Notes: generated by a model not told the origin, from the letters alone. A DNA stretch of 64,000 nt from Anaerolineaceae bacterium (GCA_026708325.1 JAPOVC010000010.1:1-64000); one strand, 5' to 3'; counted from the stretch's first letter, positions 25,406 to 34,934 are shown. Translations and numbers: made by a program.

Positions 25406-26872
25406 GTGAGCAACCTGTATCGTCCCGCCAACGCGGCGGACGTCCTGCAATGGCCTTACATTGGACGTTTTCTGCGCTGGAGACGAGGTCGCCTTGCCCT
25501 GCAGGGCGTATTGCTGCTGGCAGCCGTCCTGCTGGTCGTCGACGGCCTGACCGGCCCGCAATCTGCCGCGCGAAACCTGGCCACGGTCGCGCCCTGGGTG
25601 CACTATCGCGGACTGGTTGTGCTAATCCTGCTGCTGGCCGGCAACCTGTTCTGCATGGCCTGCCCCTTCGCCCTGCCGCGCACACTGGGCAAACGCTTCA
25701 GCCGTGGCCGCAATTTCCCGCGGGTTCTGCGCAACAAGTGGCTGGCCATCGCCAGCCTCTTCACGCTCTTCCTGCTCTACGAATGGCTGGACCTCTGGGC
25801 CAGCCCATGGCTGACGGCCTGGCTCATCATCGCCTACTTCGTCGCCTCTTTCCTGCTGGAGGTCGCCTTTCGCGAATCGGCCTTCTGCAAGTACGTCTGC
25901 CCGCTGGGCAGCTTCAACTTCGTCTATGCCACCAGCGCGCCGACGCAGATTGCGGTGAGAGACGCGGAGATCTGTCGTCATTGCGTCGGCCATGAGTGCG
26001 TCAACGGCAGTTACGCAGTGACGCCCATGGTCCGGCTTGACGAAATCCCCGGGGGCAGCCAGGTCGAGGTGCGCCACGGGCCGAGAGGCACGCCAGGTTG
26101 CGGCACCTCACTTTTCGCGCCGCAGATCCGCAGCAACCTTGATTGCACGCTCTGCCTGGACTGCGTTCGCGCCTGTCCGCACGACAACATCGGCCTGATG
26201 GCGCGCAGGCCTGGCCGCGAGTTGCTGCAGCCGGGCGCCTGGCCGCAGCGATTTGACGTCTCGCTGCTGGTCATTCTGCTGGCGGCGATGGGGCTGACCA
26301 ACGCCTTCGGTATGGTGTCGCCGGTCTACGCCCTCCAGCAGTCTCTGGCGGAGACCCTGAACCTGCGCAGCGAGTTGATCGTGCTGCTGCTCGTCTTCGG
26401 CGTCACCAGCCTGCTGGTACCCGCGCTGCTCACCCTGCTGGCGGCGCAACTGGGACGCCTGCTCAGCGGCTCGCGGCGCAAGCACAATCTGCGCAGCACC
26501 GTGGCCGCCTTTGCGCCGGCCTTTGTGCCGGTCGGGCTGGGCGTATGGATCGCGCACTACACCTTTCATCTTCTGATCGCGCCCTTCAGCTTCATCCCGG
26601 TGTTGCAGGAGTTTCTGGGTCAGGATGGCGACTGGGCGCGATTCGGCTCCAGTCTGGACGAGACCCTGATCGGACTGGTGCAACTCGTCGCCATCGCCGG
26701 CGGCCTGGTCTGGAGCCTGCTGATCGCGCAGCGGGCGGCCACGCGCATGTATCGCCGCGACGCCGTGCCGGGTATGCTTCCCTGGGCGCTGTTGTTGCTG
26801 GCCATCGCCTTCATCGCTGTCTGGATATTCAGCCAGCCGATGGAAATGCGCGGTTCCATTCTTTTTTCCTGA
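25406..26872 (+). CDS. Polytopic 4Fe-4S membrane protein (NosR/NapH/CcoG-like)
   Basis: About 488 residues. Several TM helices surround two CxxxCP loops, NLFCMACPFALP and FCKYVCPLGSFNF, as in NosR/NapH-type electron-transfer proteins. A soluble segment has CRHCVGHEC and a ferredoxin-type CTLCLDCVRACPHDNIG. Further TM helices occupy the C-terminus. It probably carries electrons across or along the membrane to a periplasmic partner. GTG 25406 is the likely start. ATG 25337, overlapping the lipoprotein gene by 38 bp, is the alternative. No nos, nap or cytochrome oxidase genes adjoin. Confidence 0.82.
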   Translation: MSNLYRPANAADVLQWPYIGRFLRWRRGRLALQGVLLLAAVLLVVDGLTGPQSAARNLATVAPWVHYRGLVVLILLLAGNLFCMACPFALPRTLGKRFSRGRNFPRVLRNKWLAIASLFTLFLLYEWLDLWASPWLTAWLIIAYFVASFLLEVAFRESAFCKYVCPLGSFNFVYATSAPTQIAVRDAEICRHCVGHECVNGSYAVTPMVRLDEIPGGSQVEVRHGPRGTPGCGTSLFAPQIRSNLDCTLCLDCVRACPHDNIGLMARRPGRELLQPGAWPQRFDVSLLVILLAAMGLTNAFGMVSPVYALQQSLAETLNLRSELIVLLLVFGVTSLLVPALLTLLAAQLGRLLSGSRRKHNLRSTVAAFAPAFVPVGLGVWIAHYTFHLLIAPFSFIPVLQEFLGQDGDWARFGSSLDETLIGLVQLVAIAGGLVWSLLIAQRAATRMYRRDAVPGMLPWALLLLAIAFIAVWIFSQPMEMRGSILFS

Positions 26873-26905
26873 TCCCCCTTGCCGGCTCACCTGCGGAGGC
26901 CCGCC

Positions 26906-28396
26906 ATGAACGTCATCACCGTGTTGCTCGACAGCCTGAACTTCCATGCCCTGCAGGCCTACCAGGATACCCACGTCCAGACGCCCAACTTCAGCCGCTT
27001 CGCCGAAAGGGCCGCCATTTTCGATAACCACTTCATCAGCTCCGCGCCCTGCATGCCGGCGCGGCGCGAACTCTTCACCGGCCGTCAGGAGTTTCTGTGG
27101 CGCGGCTGGGGCCACGTCGAGCCCTGGGACCGCCATCTGGCCGCCGAGGCCGGCGCAAATGGCTGCGTGACCCAGATGGTCACCGACCACTACCACTACT
27201 GGGAGAACAAGGCCCACGGCTACTTCGAGCCCTTCCACGGCGTGGAATTCGTGCGCGGCTCGGAGTGCGACATGTGGGACACGGCGCCGGTGGACGACGA
27301 ACCTGGCTGGGCCCTCGCCATCAACCGCGCCCGTTCGAGTCGCAACCGCAACTACGACGGGCGCGGCACCCAGTATTTCGCCAACGCTCGCAACTGGGAA
27401 ATCGAGGAGGAGTTCCCGGTCGCCCAGGTCATGTGCCGCGCGGCGGACTGGCTGGAAGCCAACCGCGAGCACGAGCGCTTTCTGCTATGGGTGGAGTCCT
27501 TCGACCCGCACGAGCCCTTCCACGTGCCGGAGCCCTACCGCAGTCTCTACACCGGCGGCATCGACAGCCCGGACTTCAACCCCTGGCCGCCCTATCAGGA
27601 GATTGAGGAAACCCGGCGCTTTGTGCGCAATGCCTCCGCCGACGAACTGGCCTGGATCCGCGCGCAGTACGAGGGCAACGTCACCATGGTCGACGCCTGG
27701 CTGGGCCGCCTGTGGAACCGCATGGACGAACTGGGACTGTGGGAGGACACAGCCGTCATCGTCACCACAGACCACGGCCACGATCTCTGTTTCAACGGTC
27801 TGGACAACCCCACCATCTGGGCCAAGGACTTTCCCCATCCGGAATCGCACGCGCGCATTCCCCTGATGATCTGGCACCCGCAGCATCCGGGCCAGGGTCG
27901 GCGCATCCAGGCCCTGACCAACGCCCTGGACGTCAACGCGACGATGCGTGACATGCTGGAGATCGATGAACCGGAGGGGCCGCATGGACGCTCCCTGCTG
28001 CCCCTGCTAAGCGGTGAAAGCGACAGGCATCGCGAATTGCTGCTCTACGGTCGCTTCGGCGATGGCGTGGTCGTCAGCGACGAAAACTGGACCCTGACCC
28101 AAAGCTCGCGCAGTGAAGGTCCGCTCTACTGGTATTCCACAACCGGCCTGAACACCTCGCCGGACATGACCAGCGGTCATTTCATACCGGGCGTGGAGCT
28201 TCCGCAGTGGCGCGTGCCGGCGCAGCCGCGGGTCTGCCCGGACTATCTGTGGAGCCGCGAGGAGTTCACGTTCACGCCCCGTAACCTGCATGCGCAGGAA
28301 GCGGCCCAGGTGCGGCGCATGCAGGAGCTGCTGCGCGCGGGTCTGGCGGAGTGCCAGGCGCCGCCGGAAACACTGGCGAGGCTTGGGCTGGGCTGA
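26906..28396 (+). CDS. S1-family sulfatase (divergent)
   Basis: 496 residues, alkaline phosphatase superfamily. ITVLLDSLNFHAL provides the first metal Asp (D9). The formylglycine motif is CMPAR at 49-53 (SAPCMPARRELFTGR), which keeps C-x-P-x-R but differs from the CTPSR of the other two sulfatases. VTTDHGHDLCFNGLDNPTIWAKD is the distal metal loop. The tail differs from classical sulfatases. GGAGG lies 7 nt upstream of ATG 26906. It could act on a different sulfate or phosphonate ester. It is not closely related to the 13306 and 37343 genes. Confidence 0.85.
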   Translation: MNVITVLLDSLNFHALQAYQDTHVQTPNFSRFAERAAIFDNHFISSAPCMPARRELFTGRQEFLWRGWGHVEPWDRHLAAEAGANGCVTQMVTDHYHYWENKAHGYFEPFHGVEFVRGSECDMWDTAPVDDEPGWALAINRARSSRNRNYDGRGTQYFANARNWEIEEEFPVAQVMCRAADWLEANREHERFLLWVESFDPHEPFHVPEPYRSLYTGGIDSPDFNPWPPYQEIEETRRFVRNASADELAWIRAQYEGNVTMVDAWLGRLWNRMDELGLWEDTAVIVTTDHGHDLCFNGLDNPTIWAKDFPHPESHARIPLMIWHPQHPGQGRRIQALTNALDVNATMRDMLEIDEPEGPHGRSLLPLLSGESDRHRELLLYGRFGDGVVVSDENWTLTQSSRSEGPLYWYSTTGLNTSPDMTSGHFIPGVELPQWRVPAQPRVCPDYLWSREEFTFTPRNLHAQEAAQVRRMQELLRAGLAECQAPPETLARLGLG

Positions 28397-28403
28397 CGCT
28401 GTC

Positions 28404-29564
28404 TTGAATGACGGGTCAGTCTCGTATGCTGAACTGGCGCGGGTTTTCCTGCGCCTGAGCGTCACGGCCTTTGGCGGCCCCGTGGCGCACATCGCGCTGG
28501 CCGAGGACGAACTGGTGACCCGGCGCCGCTGGCTGACGCGCGACCACTATCTGGACCTGATCGCCGCCGCCAACCTGATCCCGGGCCCCAACTCCACCGA
28601 AGTGATGATTCACGTCGGACACAGCCTGCGCGGCATTCCCGGTGCGCTGGTGAGCGGCCTGTGTTTCATCGGCCCGGCCTTTCTGATCACCCTGGCCCTC
28701 AGCTTTTTTTACGTCAACAGCGGGGCCTTGCCGGAAGTAGAGGCGCTGTTTCGCGGCATTCAGCCGGTCATCGTAGCCGTCATCGCCGGCGCCGGCTGGC
28801 GTTTGTTGCGCAGCGCCCTGCAGGGGCAAAAGCTCTGGCTGCTGTTTGCATTCAGCGCGGCGCTGCTGGCAGCCACGGAGTTGCCGGAAGTCCTGGTCAT
28901 GCTGCTGGCAGGGCTGCTGCACGTGACCTGGCAGACCCGCGCCGCCATGGCCACCCCGGCCTTTTTGCTTACTGGCCTGCCGGCCATTCCGGGTGAACTT
29001 CTCCTGACAGCGGGCACGCCGGGCCTGGGCGAATTGTTCCTGTACTTTCTGCGCATCGGCGCCATCCTCTTTGGCAGTGGCTATCTGCTGGTGGCCTACA
29101 TCCAGCAGGACCTGGTGGTCAGTTACGGCTGGCTGGGCCCGCAGCAATTGCTGGACGCCATCGCCATCGGCCAGACGACACCGGGCCCGGTGCTCACCAC
29201 TTCCACGGCCATCGGAACGATCGTCGCCGGTCTGCCCGGCGCCCTGCTGGCCACGCTGGGCATTTTCCTGCCATCCTTCATTTTCGTGATGCTCAGCGCG
29301 CCATTCATCCCGCGTCTGCGACAAAGCGCTTCGGTTCGTCACTTTCTTGCCGGGGTACATGCCGCCGTTGTGGCGGCCATCCTGGTGACCCTGCTCGGTC
29401 TGGCCCGAACGGCATTGAGCGATTCCGCCGGCCAGCCCTGGCTACCGGGCCTGGCGCTTTGTGCCCTTTCGCTCATCGCGCTGGTCCGTTGGCAGGTCAA
29501 CGCCACCTGGCTGGTGTTGATCGGCGGCGTGGCGGGTCTGCTTATGAATTCGGCGGGTCTGTAG
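28404..29564 (+). CDS. chrA: Chromate transporter family protein (ChrA-like)
   Basis: About 386 residues with two CHR domains and ~10-12 TM helices. The N-terminal domain has FLRLSVTAFGGPVAHIALAE and LIPGPNSTEVMIHVGH. The second half has FLRIGAILFGSGYLLVAYIQ and AIGQTTPGPVLTTSTAIG, both conserved CHR motifs. It mediates chromate or sulfate-type anion transport. The likely start is TTG 28404, 8 bp after the sulfatase stop; a longer ATG start at 28290 would overlap that gene by over 100 bp. Beside a sulfatase, a sulfate-related role is possible but unproven. Confidence 0.85.
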   Translation: MNDGSVSYAELARVFLRLSVTAFGGPVAHIALAEDELVTRRRWLTRDHYLDLIAAANLIPGPNSTEVMIHVGHSLRGIPGALVSGLCFIGPAFLITLALSFFYVNSGALPEVEALFRGIQPVIVAVIAGAGWRLLRSALQGQKLWLLFAFSAALLAATELPEVLVMLLAGLLHVTWQTRAAMATPAFLLTGLPAIPGELLLTAGTPGLGELFLYFLRIGAILFGSGYLLVAYIQQDLVVSYGWLGPQQLLDAIAIGQTTPGPVLTTSTAIGTIVAGLPGALLATLGIFLPSFIFVMLSAPFIPRLRQSASVRHFLAGVHAAVVAAILVTLLGLARTALSDSAGQPWLPGLALCALSLIALVRWQVNATWLVLIGGVAGLLMNSAGL

Positions 29565-29573
29565 CAGCGGGCC

Positions 29574-30764
29574 TCAGCGTGCGCCGTTTCCGAAAAAGTC
29601 GGCGCCCAGCGGCGCATGGTAGCCGGTGAGTTCAGCGTAGCCGTAACCCGAAACGTCACCTTCAATTCCGATCGCGCCTTCCCAGTAGACGACGCTGCTG
29701 CTGTGCAGTTCCTGGTCAGCCAGCAGTGGACGCAGCGTGAATTGCAGCGGCGACTCACCCTCCACACGCACGCGCCAGCCCGCAGGATAGGTCGCGCCGC
29801 TGTGCGGGCTGGTCCAGTGGCCGGTCGTCTCCACCTGGAAATCGGTCGGCGCGATCTGTCGCGTGCTGCCATCCGCCTCGACAAGGAAGGCGGCCGAACC
29901 GCCGCCACCGTAATAGCGTTCGGCGCCATCGATCAGACGCAGCCAGCCGAGCGACATCTCGCGACCGTCATCAAAAATCAGCGCGAACCAGTCCCAGCCG
30001 ACGACGTCTTCCGTCAGCGACCGGGTGAAGAATTCATGGTCCATCCACGATTCGCCCTGCACGGCGAAGGCTTCGCCGTCGAGCATGAGCGTGCCGCGCG
30101 TCGCAAGGCGCGGGATGGAATAGTAGTAACTGGCCTGGTGCGGCTCGCTTCCCTTGCGACTGTAGCCTGCCACACCGCGCAGACGGGGCGGCTTCAACTG
30201 CTCCAGCGTGAAGTCGATGGAAGCGCCCTCCATGGCGGCGCGCAGACGCATGCGGCTGGATTCGTCGTTCAGAGCCTGCATTTCCAGGTCCTCCAGCCAG
30301 ATATGCGTTCGCGGCTCACTGCTGGCCCCGGCGAGGCCCGCGCCGTCGCGACTGTAGCGCTGGTCATGCAGGAAGCGACCGCCGGCCACGTCCGTTACGG
30401 TGAAGTGGGCCATGTAAACCTGGTCGCCGCGCCATTCCGAGGAGCCGACCTCGCTGTCGGGAGGCAACGCGCGCCGAAAAATCGTGAACTGATAGCCGAA
30501 GCGCCGGCCGTCATCACCTTGCAGATTGCCGGTGTAGTACCACCACTCCGTGCCGAAGTCCGGATGCGGCCCGAAGTCCGCCGGGAAGTTCCACTCCCGC
30601 GGCCCGGTGGCGCTGGAAAACCGGTCCAGGCGCTCTTCACTGAAATCCAGCAGCAGGCTGGCCGCCACCTCGTCAGCGGTGGCAGAGACGTCCATCTCGA
30701 TCAGGCTGAGGCCATAGACGAGTATGGCAAGGATTACGACGAGCGTTGCGGCCAGGCGTCGCAT
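29574..30764 (-). CDS. CrtC/AttH-like lipocalin-fold protein
   Basis: 396 residues. A membrane anchor or signal at 1-22 (RRLAATLVVILAILVYGLS) is followed by the family hallmark FGPHPDFGTEWWYYTGNL. Later come AHFTVTDV, SWMDHEFFTRS and WDWFALIFDDGREM, all typical of the hydroxyneurosporene synthase/AttH superfamily. Members include carotenoid 1,2-hydratases and secreted proteins of unknown role; the exported form here favours the latter. GGAG lies 7 nt before ATG 30764. No carotenoid genes are nearby. Confidence 0.82.
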   Translation of the reverse strand: MRRLAATLVVILAILVYGLSLIEMDVSATADEVAASLLLDFSEERLDRFSSATGPREWNFPADFGPHPDFGTEWWYYTGNLQGDDGRRFGYQFTIFRRALPPDSEVGSSEWRGDQVYMAHFTVTDVAGGRFLHDQRYSRDGAGLAGASSEPRTHIWLEDLEMQALNDESSRMRLRAAMEGASIDFTLEQLKPPRLRGVAGYSRKGSEPHQASYYYSIPRLATRGTLMLDGEAFAVQGESWMDHEFFTRSLTEDVVGWDWFALIFDDGREMSLGWLRLIDGAERYYGGGGSAAFLVEADGSTRQIAPTDFQVETTGHWTSPHSGATYPAGWRVRVEGESPLQFTLRPLLADQELHSSSVVYWEGAIGIEGDVSGYGYAELTGYHAPLGADFFGNGAR

Positions 30765-30833
30765 GGAAACTCCGCGTTCGTGTTTGCAGCGGCACACTCC
30801 ACTCTATCATGCCCCGGCCGGCTTCCGGGACCA

Positions 30834-30862
30834 TTGACAGAACTCTCCCCTGCCGCTAACCT
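30834..30862 (+). promoter_or_regulatory. tRNA-Ala promoter
   Basis: A consensus TTGACA at 30834-30839, a 17-bp spacer and TAACCT at 30857-30862. The predicted start is about 4 nt before the mature tRNA 5' end. Confidence 0.65.
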
Positions 30863-30872
30863 GTTGCCGCCA

Positions 30873-30945
30873 GGGCCTGTAGCTCAGTTGGGAGAGCGCT
30901 TCAATGGCATTGAAGAGGGCAAGGGTTCGAGTCCCTTCAGGTCCA
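30873..30945 (+). tRNA. tRNA-Ala (anticodon GGC)
   Basis: 73 nt with a full cloverleaf. Acceptor GGGCCTG pairs with CAGGTCC including one G-T wobble. The D arm is GCTC/GAGC. The anticodon stem CTTCA/TGAAG encloses ATGGCAT, giving anticodon GGC. The T arm has loop TTCGAGT. Discriminator A is followed by CTG, so CCA is not encoded. It reads GCC and GCU codons, fitting the GCC-rich codon use here. Promoter and terminator flank it, so it is a single-gene unit. Confidence 0.95.
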
Positions 30946-30956
30946 CTGCCTGCACA

Positions 30957-30995
30957 GGCCGGTTGCCACGCCCTGCATGCCCCCGGCCATTTTTT
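30957..30995 (+). terminator. Candidate terminator after tRNA-Ala
   Basis: GGCCGG at 30957-30962 pairs with CCGGCC at 30983-30988 across a 20-nt loop, followed directly by A and six T residues. Confidence 0.5.
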
Positions 30996-31317
30996 CCGCT
31001 CACTCGACTGAGTCATCATCCGCCAAAGTCTACGCAGGTTAGCGCTGATCGCGCTCGCCCCTGCGGGTCCGCTTCGTAATTCCCTTTTCTTTCACCATGA
31101 CAGAACACCCGGCCGGAGCCTGGCGAAAGGCAGTCAGGGCGCTGCCCTTTCAGACGCATATCGCGCGTGGCCTCGTCTCATTCGTTTTTTACGGTCGCTG
31201 GTTGCCACAAGTGCAACGATCGAGGTCATCGACATGTCAGCTGGAATGTCAGGCAGGCCCATGTAAGGTAACATAAGGATAGCCTGACTCAAATTGAGAT
31301 AATGGCAATTCAAGCGT

Positions 31318-31326
31318 GTTATACTT
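31318..31326 (+). promoter_or_regulatory. Extended -10 element upstream of the hybrid kinase gene
   Basis: TGT then TATACT at 31321-31326 forms an extended -10 (TGnTATACT). No good -35 is seen at 16-18 bp. The gap 30996-31420 otherwise shows only a weak 56-codon frame. The leader to ATG 31421 would be about 90 nt, long for this window. Confidence 0.4.
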
Positions 31327-31420
31327 GTGAGTCACCCTGCTTTCTCTTTAGTCAGGCAACATTTCCAGTTTGTGAGCAGGGTCGGGGCCCGGGGTGGCCC
31401 ATGCAGACCAGGAGGGCGGA

Positions 31421-33811
31421 ATGAGTCGTCTGGACGAACTGGCACGGGAAAACGAAGCGCTGCGAGAGCGCCTGTCCGGGTTGAGTGAGGCCAGCCTCCG
31501 CATTAACGCAAGTCTCGACTTTGACACAGTCTTGCAAGAGGTCCTGGATTCCGCCCGAACGCTGACCAATGCCCGCTACGGAGTCATTTCCCTGATGGTC
31601 AGTGAAAGGGAGACTCCGCATTTCCTCTTCTCCGGCATGACGGAGGAAGAGAGCCGCAAGCTTTTGGATATCCGCGAGGGGCCCACACTGCTCGGGCACC
31701 TGCACAGGATAACCGGACCCCTGCGGATCAGGGACATTCACAGTCACATCGCTTCCCTTGGCCTGCCCGGGATGGAGCTGCTCACCACCGGGCGGCCACA
31801 TATCACCTTTCTCGCGGCCCCGCTCCAGCATCTGGGCGATCGCGTGGGAACCATCTTCCTTGCCGACAGGGAGGACGGGCAGGAATTTTCGTCTGAGGAC
31901 GAGGAGGCGCTGGTGATGTTTGCCTCCCAGGCGGCGTTGGTCATTGCCCATGCCCGCCAATATCGCGATGAACGGCGGGCCAGGGCCGATCTTGAGACCC
32001 TGATAAACATGTCGCCGGTCGGAGTGACGGTCCTGGATGTGAAGACCGGAACAGCGACTACTTTCAATCGCGAGGCGGCACGCATGGTGGACTCACTGCG
32101 TATGCCGGACCAACCGCTGGAACACCTGCTTGAAATCGTGACTTTTCGCCGCGCCGACGGCAGGGAAGTCTCCCTGCAGGACTTTCCCCTGTCAAAGACA
32201 CTGCTCGCAGGGGAAACCTTGCGAGCCGAGGAGATCGTCCTCTCGGTCCCGGACGGTCGAAGTTTGTCCGCCCTGATGAACGCTACGCCTATCTATTCGC
32301 AAGACGGAGTAATCGAAACCTACATTGTAACCCTGCAGGACATGACCCCCCTGGAGGAACTGGAGCGCCTTAGAGCCGAGTTTCTGGCCATGGTAAGCCA
32401 CGAATTGCGCACCCCGCTTACTTCCGTCAAGGGCTCGGTCGCTACGCTGCTGGACGCGACTACCGTACTCAGCCCGGTGGAGACGCTTCAACTCCACCGA
32501 ATCATTGACGTGCAGACGGACCGCATGCGGATGCTGATCAGTGACCTCCTCGACGTGGCAAACATTGAAACGGGGACGCTTTCGGTCACTCCCGAACCCG
32601 CCAGCGTAGCGATACTGATCGATGAGGCCTGCAATGCCTTTCGGAGTAGCGGAAACCAGCACCAGATTGACATCAGCCTGTCTCCGGACCTGCCCTGGGT
32701 CATGGCAGACAGGCTGCGCGTCATGCAGGTATTGGGCAATCTGCTGACCAACGCCGCCAGGAATTCGCCGGGGCAGCCTGCGATCAGTGTTAGCGCCGAG
32801 CGATACGACCTCCACGTGGCAGTTTCCGTGTCCGATGCGGGCAGAGGCATCCCGGCCGAGAGTGTTCCTCTTCTCTTTCGTAAATTCTCACAGGTCGAGG
32901 GTGAGGAGCAGGGCGGCGACAGCGGCCTGGGTCTGGCGATCTGCAAGGGCATTGTGGAGGCGCACGGCGGGCGCATCTGGGCCAGCAGTGACGGGCCGGG
33001 GCTGGGAGCTCGCTTCACCTTCACCTTGCCGGCCTTTGAAGTAACCGGAAATGTCTTGCCAGTGGCACCTGCCCGATCCGCCGCCACGCCGGCACAAGAC
33101 AAGTCGGGGGAACGAATCCGAATCCTCGCTGTGGATGATGACCCTCACACGCTCCGTTACGTGCGAGACACGCTCTCGAGGGCGGGCCACGAACCCGTCG
33201 TGACCGATGACCCAATGGATGTGCTCCGCCTCATGCAAGAGAATCCCCGCCTGGTCCTGCTTGATCTCAAGTTGCCGGGGATCGACGGGATCGAACTGAT
33301 GGAAGAAATCCACAAGGACTACGACGTGCCGGTGATCTTTCTCTCTGCCTACGGGCAGGACGAGCACATCGCCAGGGCATTTGACATGGGCGCATCCGAT
33401 TACCTCGTCAAACCCTTTTCTCCAACGGAACTGGACGCCCGCATCCGGGCGGCGATTCGCAAGCTGGAAGCAAGCATTCAACCGGAGTCCTATGTCTGTG
33501 GCGACCTCAAGATCGATTTCAATGAACGCCGCGTGACTCTTGCGGGCCGTCCGGTCCGTTTGACGGCCATCGAGTACCGTACGCTCGCCGAACTTGCCGC
33601 CAATGCCGGCAAGGTATTGACCTATGCGCATCTGCTGAAGCGCATTTGGGGCGAAAGCAGCTACGGCGACGTGCGTCCGATGCGCACCGTCATCAGCACC
33701 ATCCGACGCAGACTGGGCGACGACGCCGGCGACCCTGCCTACATCTTTACCGAGCCGCGCGTGGGTTACCGCATGGCGCGAGGCGAAACACAGGAAGCAG
33801 GGCAAGACTGA
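31421..33811 (+). CDS. Single-chain two-component protein: GAF-PAS-histidine kinase-receiver-winged helix
   Basis: 796 residues, no TM segments. A short coiled coil (1-25) leads to a GAF domain (~25-175), then a PAS-like domain (~185-315). The HisKA box is MVSHELRTPLTSVKG with H327. The ATPase has N box NLLTNAARNS and G box GDSGLGLAICKG. A CheY-like receiver (~565-680) has D615 in VLLDLKLPG and KPFSPTELDARI. An OmpR-type winged-helix DNA-binding domain (~690-785) ends in PRVGYRM. Phosphotransfer and DNA binding are thus combined in one soluble protein. AGGAGG precedes ATG 31421. Target genes are unknown. Confidence 0.9.
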   Translation: MSRLDELARENEALRERLSGLSEASLRINASLDFDTVLQEVLDSARTLTNARYGVISLMVSERETPHFLFSGMTEEESRKLLDIREGPTLLGHLHRITGPLRIRDIHSHIASLGLPGMELLTTGRPHITFLAAPLQHLGDRVGTIFLADREDGQEFSSEDEEALVMFASQAALVIAHARQYRDERRARADLETLINMSPVGVTVLDVKTGTATTFNREAARMVDSLRMPDQPLEHLLEIVTFRRADGREVSLQDFPLSKTLLAGETLRAEEIVLSVPDGRSLSALMNATPIYSQDGVIETYIVTLQDMTPLEELERLRAEFLAMVSHELRTPLTSVKGSVATLLDATTVLSPVETLQLHRIIDVQTDRMRMLISDLLDVANIETGTLSVTPEPASVAILIDEACNAFRSSGNQHQIDISLSPDLPWVMADRLRVMQVLGNLLTNAARNSPGQPAISVSAERYDLHVAVSVSDAGRGIPAESVPLLFRKFSQVEGEEQGGDSGLGLAICKGIVEAHGGRIWASSDGPGLGARFTFTLPAFEVTGNVLPVAPARSAATPAQDKSGERIRILAVDDDPHTLRYVRDTLSRAGHEPVVTDDPMDVLRLMQENPRLVLLDLKLPGIDGIELMEEIHKDYDVPVIFLSAYGQDEHIARAFDMGASDYLVKPFSPTELDARIRAAIRKLEASIQPESYVCGDLKIDFNERRVTLAGRPVRLTAIEYRTLAELAANAGKVLTYAHLLKRIWGESSYGDVRPMRTVISTIRRRLGDDAGDPAYIFTEPRVGYRMARGETQEAGQD

Positions 33812-33955
33812 CCTGCATCGCCTTTCAGCTTCGCCAGGGAAGTCTGTCGCGCCCGGGCCCGGAATAAACCGGCGCGTTTGTCGGCAGCCCTCAGGAGAAC
33901 ATCTGCTGCACCCAGGGGCTATTCCGTTAGTCCGGCACAACGAGGATACTGACCA

Positions 33956-34417
33956 ATGAAACTTGCTCCCAAACTGACACCCTGCCTTTGGTTTGACGGC
34001 CAGGCCCTGGCCGCGGCAAGGTTTTACACCTCTGCTTTTCCCGAATCCCGGATGCTGAACGTGACAGAGATTCCATCCGGGCCGGCAGAAGGCAGCGTTC
34101 TGGTGGCATTCGAAATCGGGAACCAGCGATTCGATGCCTTTGACAGCGCGCGCGATTTCAGTTTCACTCAGGCCCTTTCCTTCATGATCCCTTGCGATTC
34201 CCAGGATGAAATCGATTACTACTGGGAAAAACTGTCCGAAAATGGAAAAAAGCAACAATGCGGCTGGGTTGAGGACCAGTTTGGACTGTCATGGCAGATC
34301 ATCCCTGCCAATCTGCGGAGCATCATGCAAGGCAACCCGGGAGCGGTAATGGCTACCTTGCTCACGATGCACAAGATTGACATTGGGACATTGCAGGAGG
34401 CGTCCCAGTCGTCCTGA
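33956..34417 (+). CDS. VOC-family (PhnB-like) protein
   Basis: 153 residues. KLTPCLWFDGQALAAARFYTSAF opens the PhnB/3-demethylubiquinone methyltransferase-like VOC fold, and DQFGLSWQIIPA is the conserved C-terminal strand. These proteins bind metal or small ligands; most are uncharacterised. GAGGA lies ~9 nt upstream. GATACT also sits 5 nt before the ATG, so a near-leaderless start is possible. A YciI-like gene follows, a frequent pairing in sigma-factor-linked clusters, but no ECF sigma gene lies here. Confidence 0.85.
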   Translation: MKLAPKLTPCLWFDGQALAAARFYTSAFPESRMLNVTEIPSGPAEGSVLVAFEIGNQRFDAFDSARDFSFTQALSFMIPCDSQDEIDYYWEKLSENGKKQQCGWVEDQFGLSWQIIPANLRSIMQGNPGAVMATLLTMHKIDIGTLQEASQSS

Positions 34418-34511
34418 AGCCGCCGCCGCAGTCCTTGCGGGCCATGCGCGCCTGGGCTGTCCGCCAATGACTTTTCCTGAATGACGCACTCCTGACCTGA
34501 GGAGAACATCG

Positions 34512-34934
34512 ATGCGAGTGATGGTGCTCGCAAAAGCCACTAGAGAAAGCGAAGCCGGACTCTTGCCCTCCACGGACCTGCTGGAAGCCATGGGGCGCTT
34601 CAACCAGGAACTGATCGATGCCGGTATCATGCAGGCTGGTGAAGGCCTGAGACCTTCCAGTGAAGGTGTGCGCGTAATCTTCGACGGAGAGACACGCACA
34701 GTTCAGGACGGCCCCTTCGAGGCCATCAGCGAACTGGTCGCCGGTTTCTGGATCTGGCAGGTGAAAGACATGGACGAAGCCCTGACCTGGGCAAGGCGCT
34801 GCCCCAATACCATGCCAGGGGGCGGCGAACTGGAGCTTCGTCCGCTCTTCGAGGCCACAGACTTCGGCGAGGCCATGACTCCCGAACTCAGGGAACAGGA
34901 AGAAAAGCAGCGGCGGGCCCTGGCAGACGGGTGA
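34512..34934 (+). CDS. YciI/DGPF-domain protein
   Basis: 140 residues. MRVMVLAKATRESEAGLLPS and TVQDGPFEAISELVAGFWIWQV carry the DGPF signature of the YCII-related family, common next to VOC proteins and ECF sigma factors. Its biochemical role is unclear. GAGGAG lies upstream of ATG 34512. It is probably co-transcribed with the VOC gene. Confidence 0.85.
   Translation: MRVMVLAKATRESEAGLLPSTDLLEAMGRFNQELIDAGIMQAGEGLRPSSEGVRVIFDGETRTVQDGPFEAISELVAGFWIWQVKDMDEALTWARRCPNTMPGGGELELRPLFEATDFGEAMTPELREQEEKQRRALADG

Noticed and set aside
31097-31267. 56-codon frame in the gap before the hybrid kinase
   Set aside because: Weak start context and no similarity to known small proteins; it lies in a probable regulatory gap.
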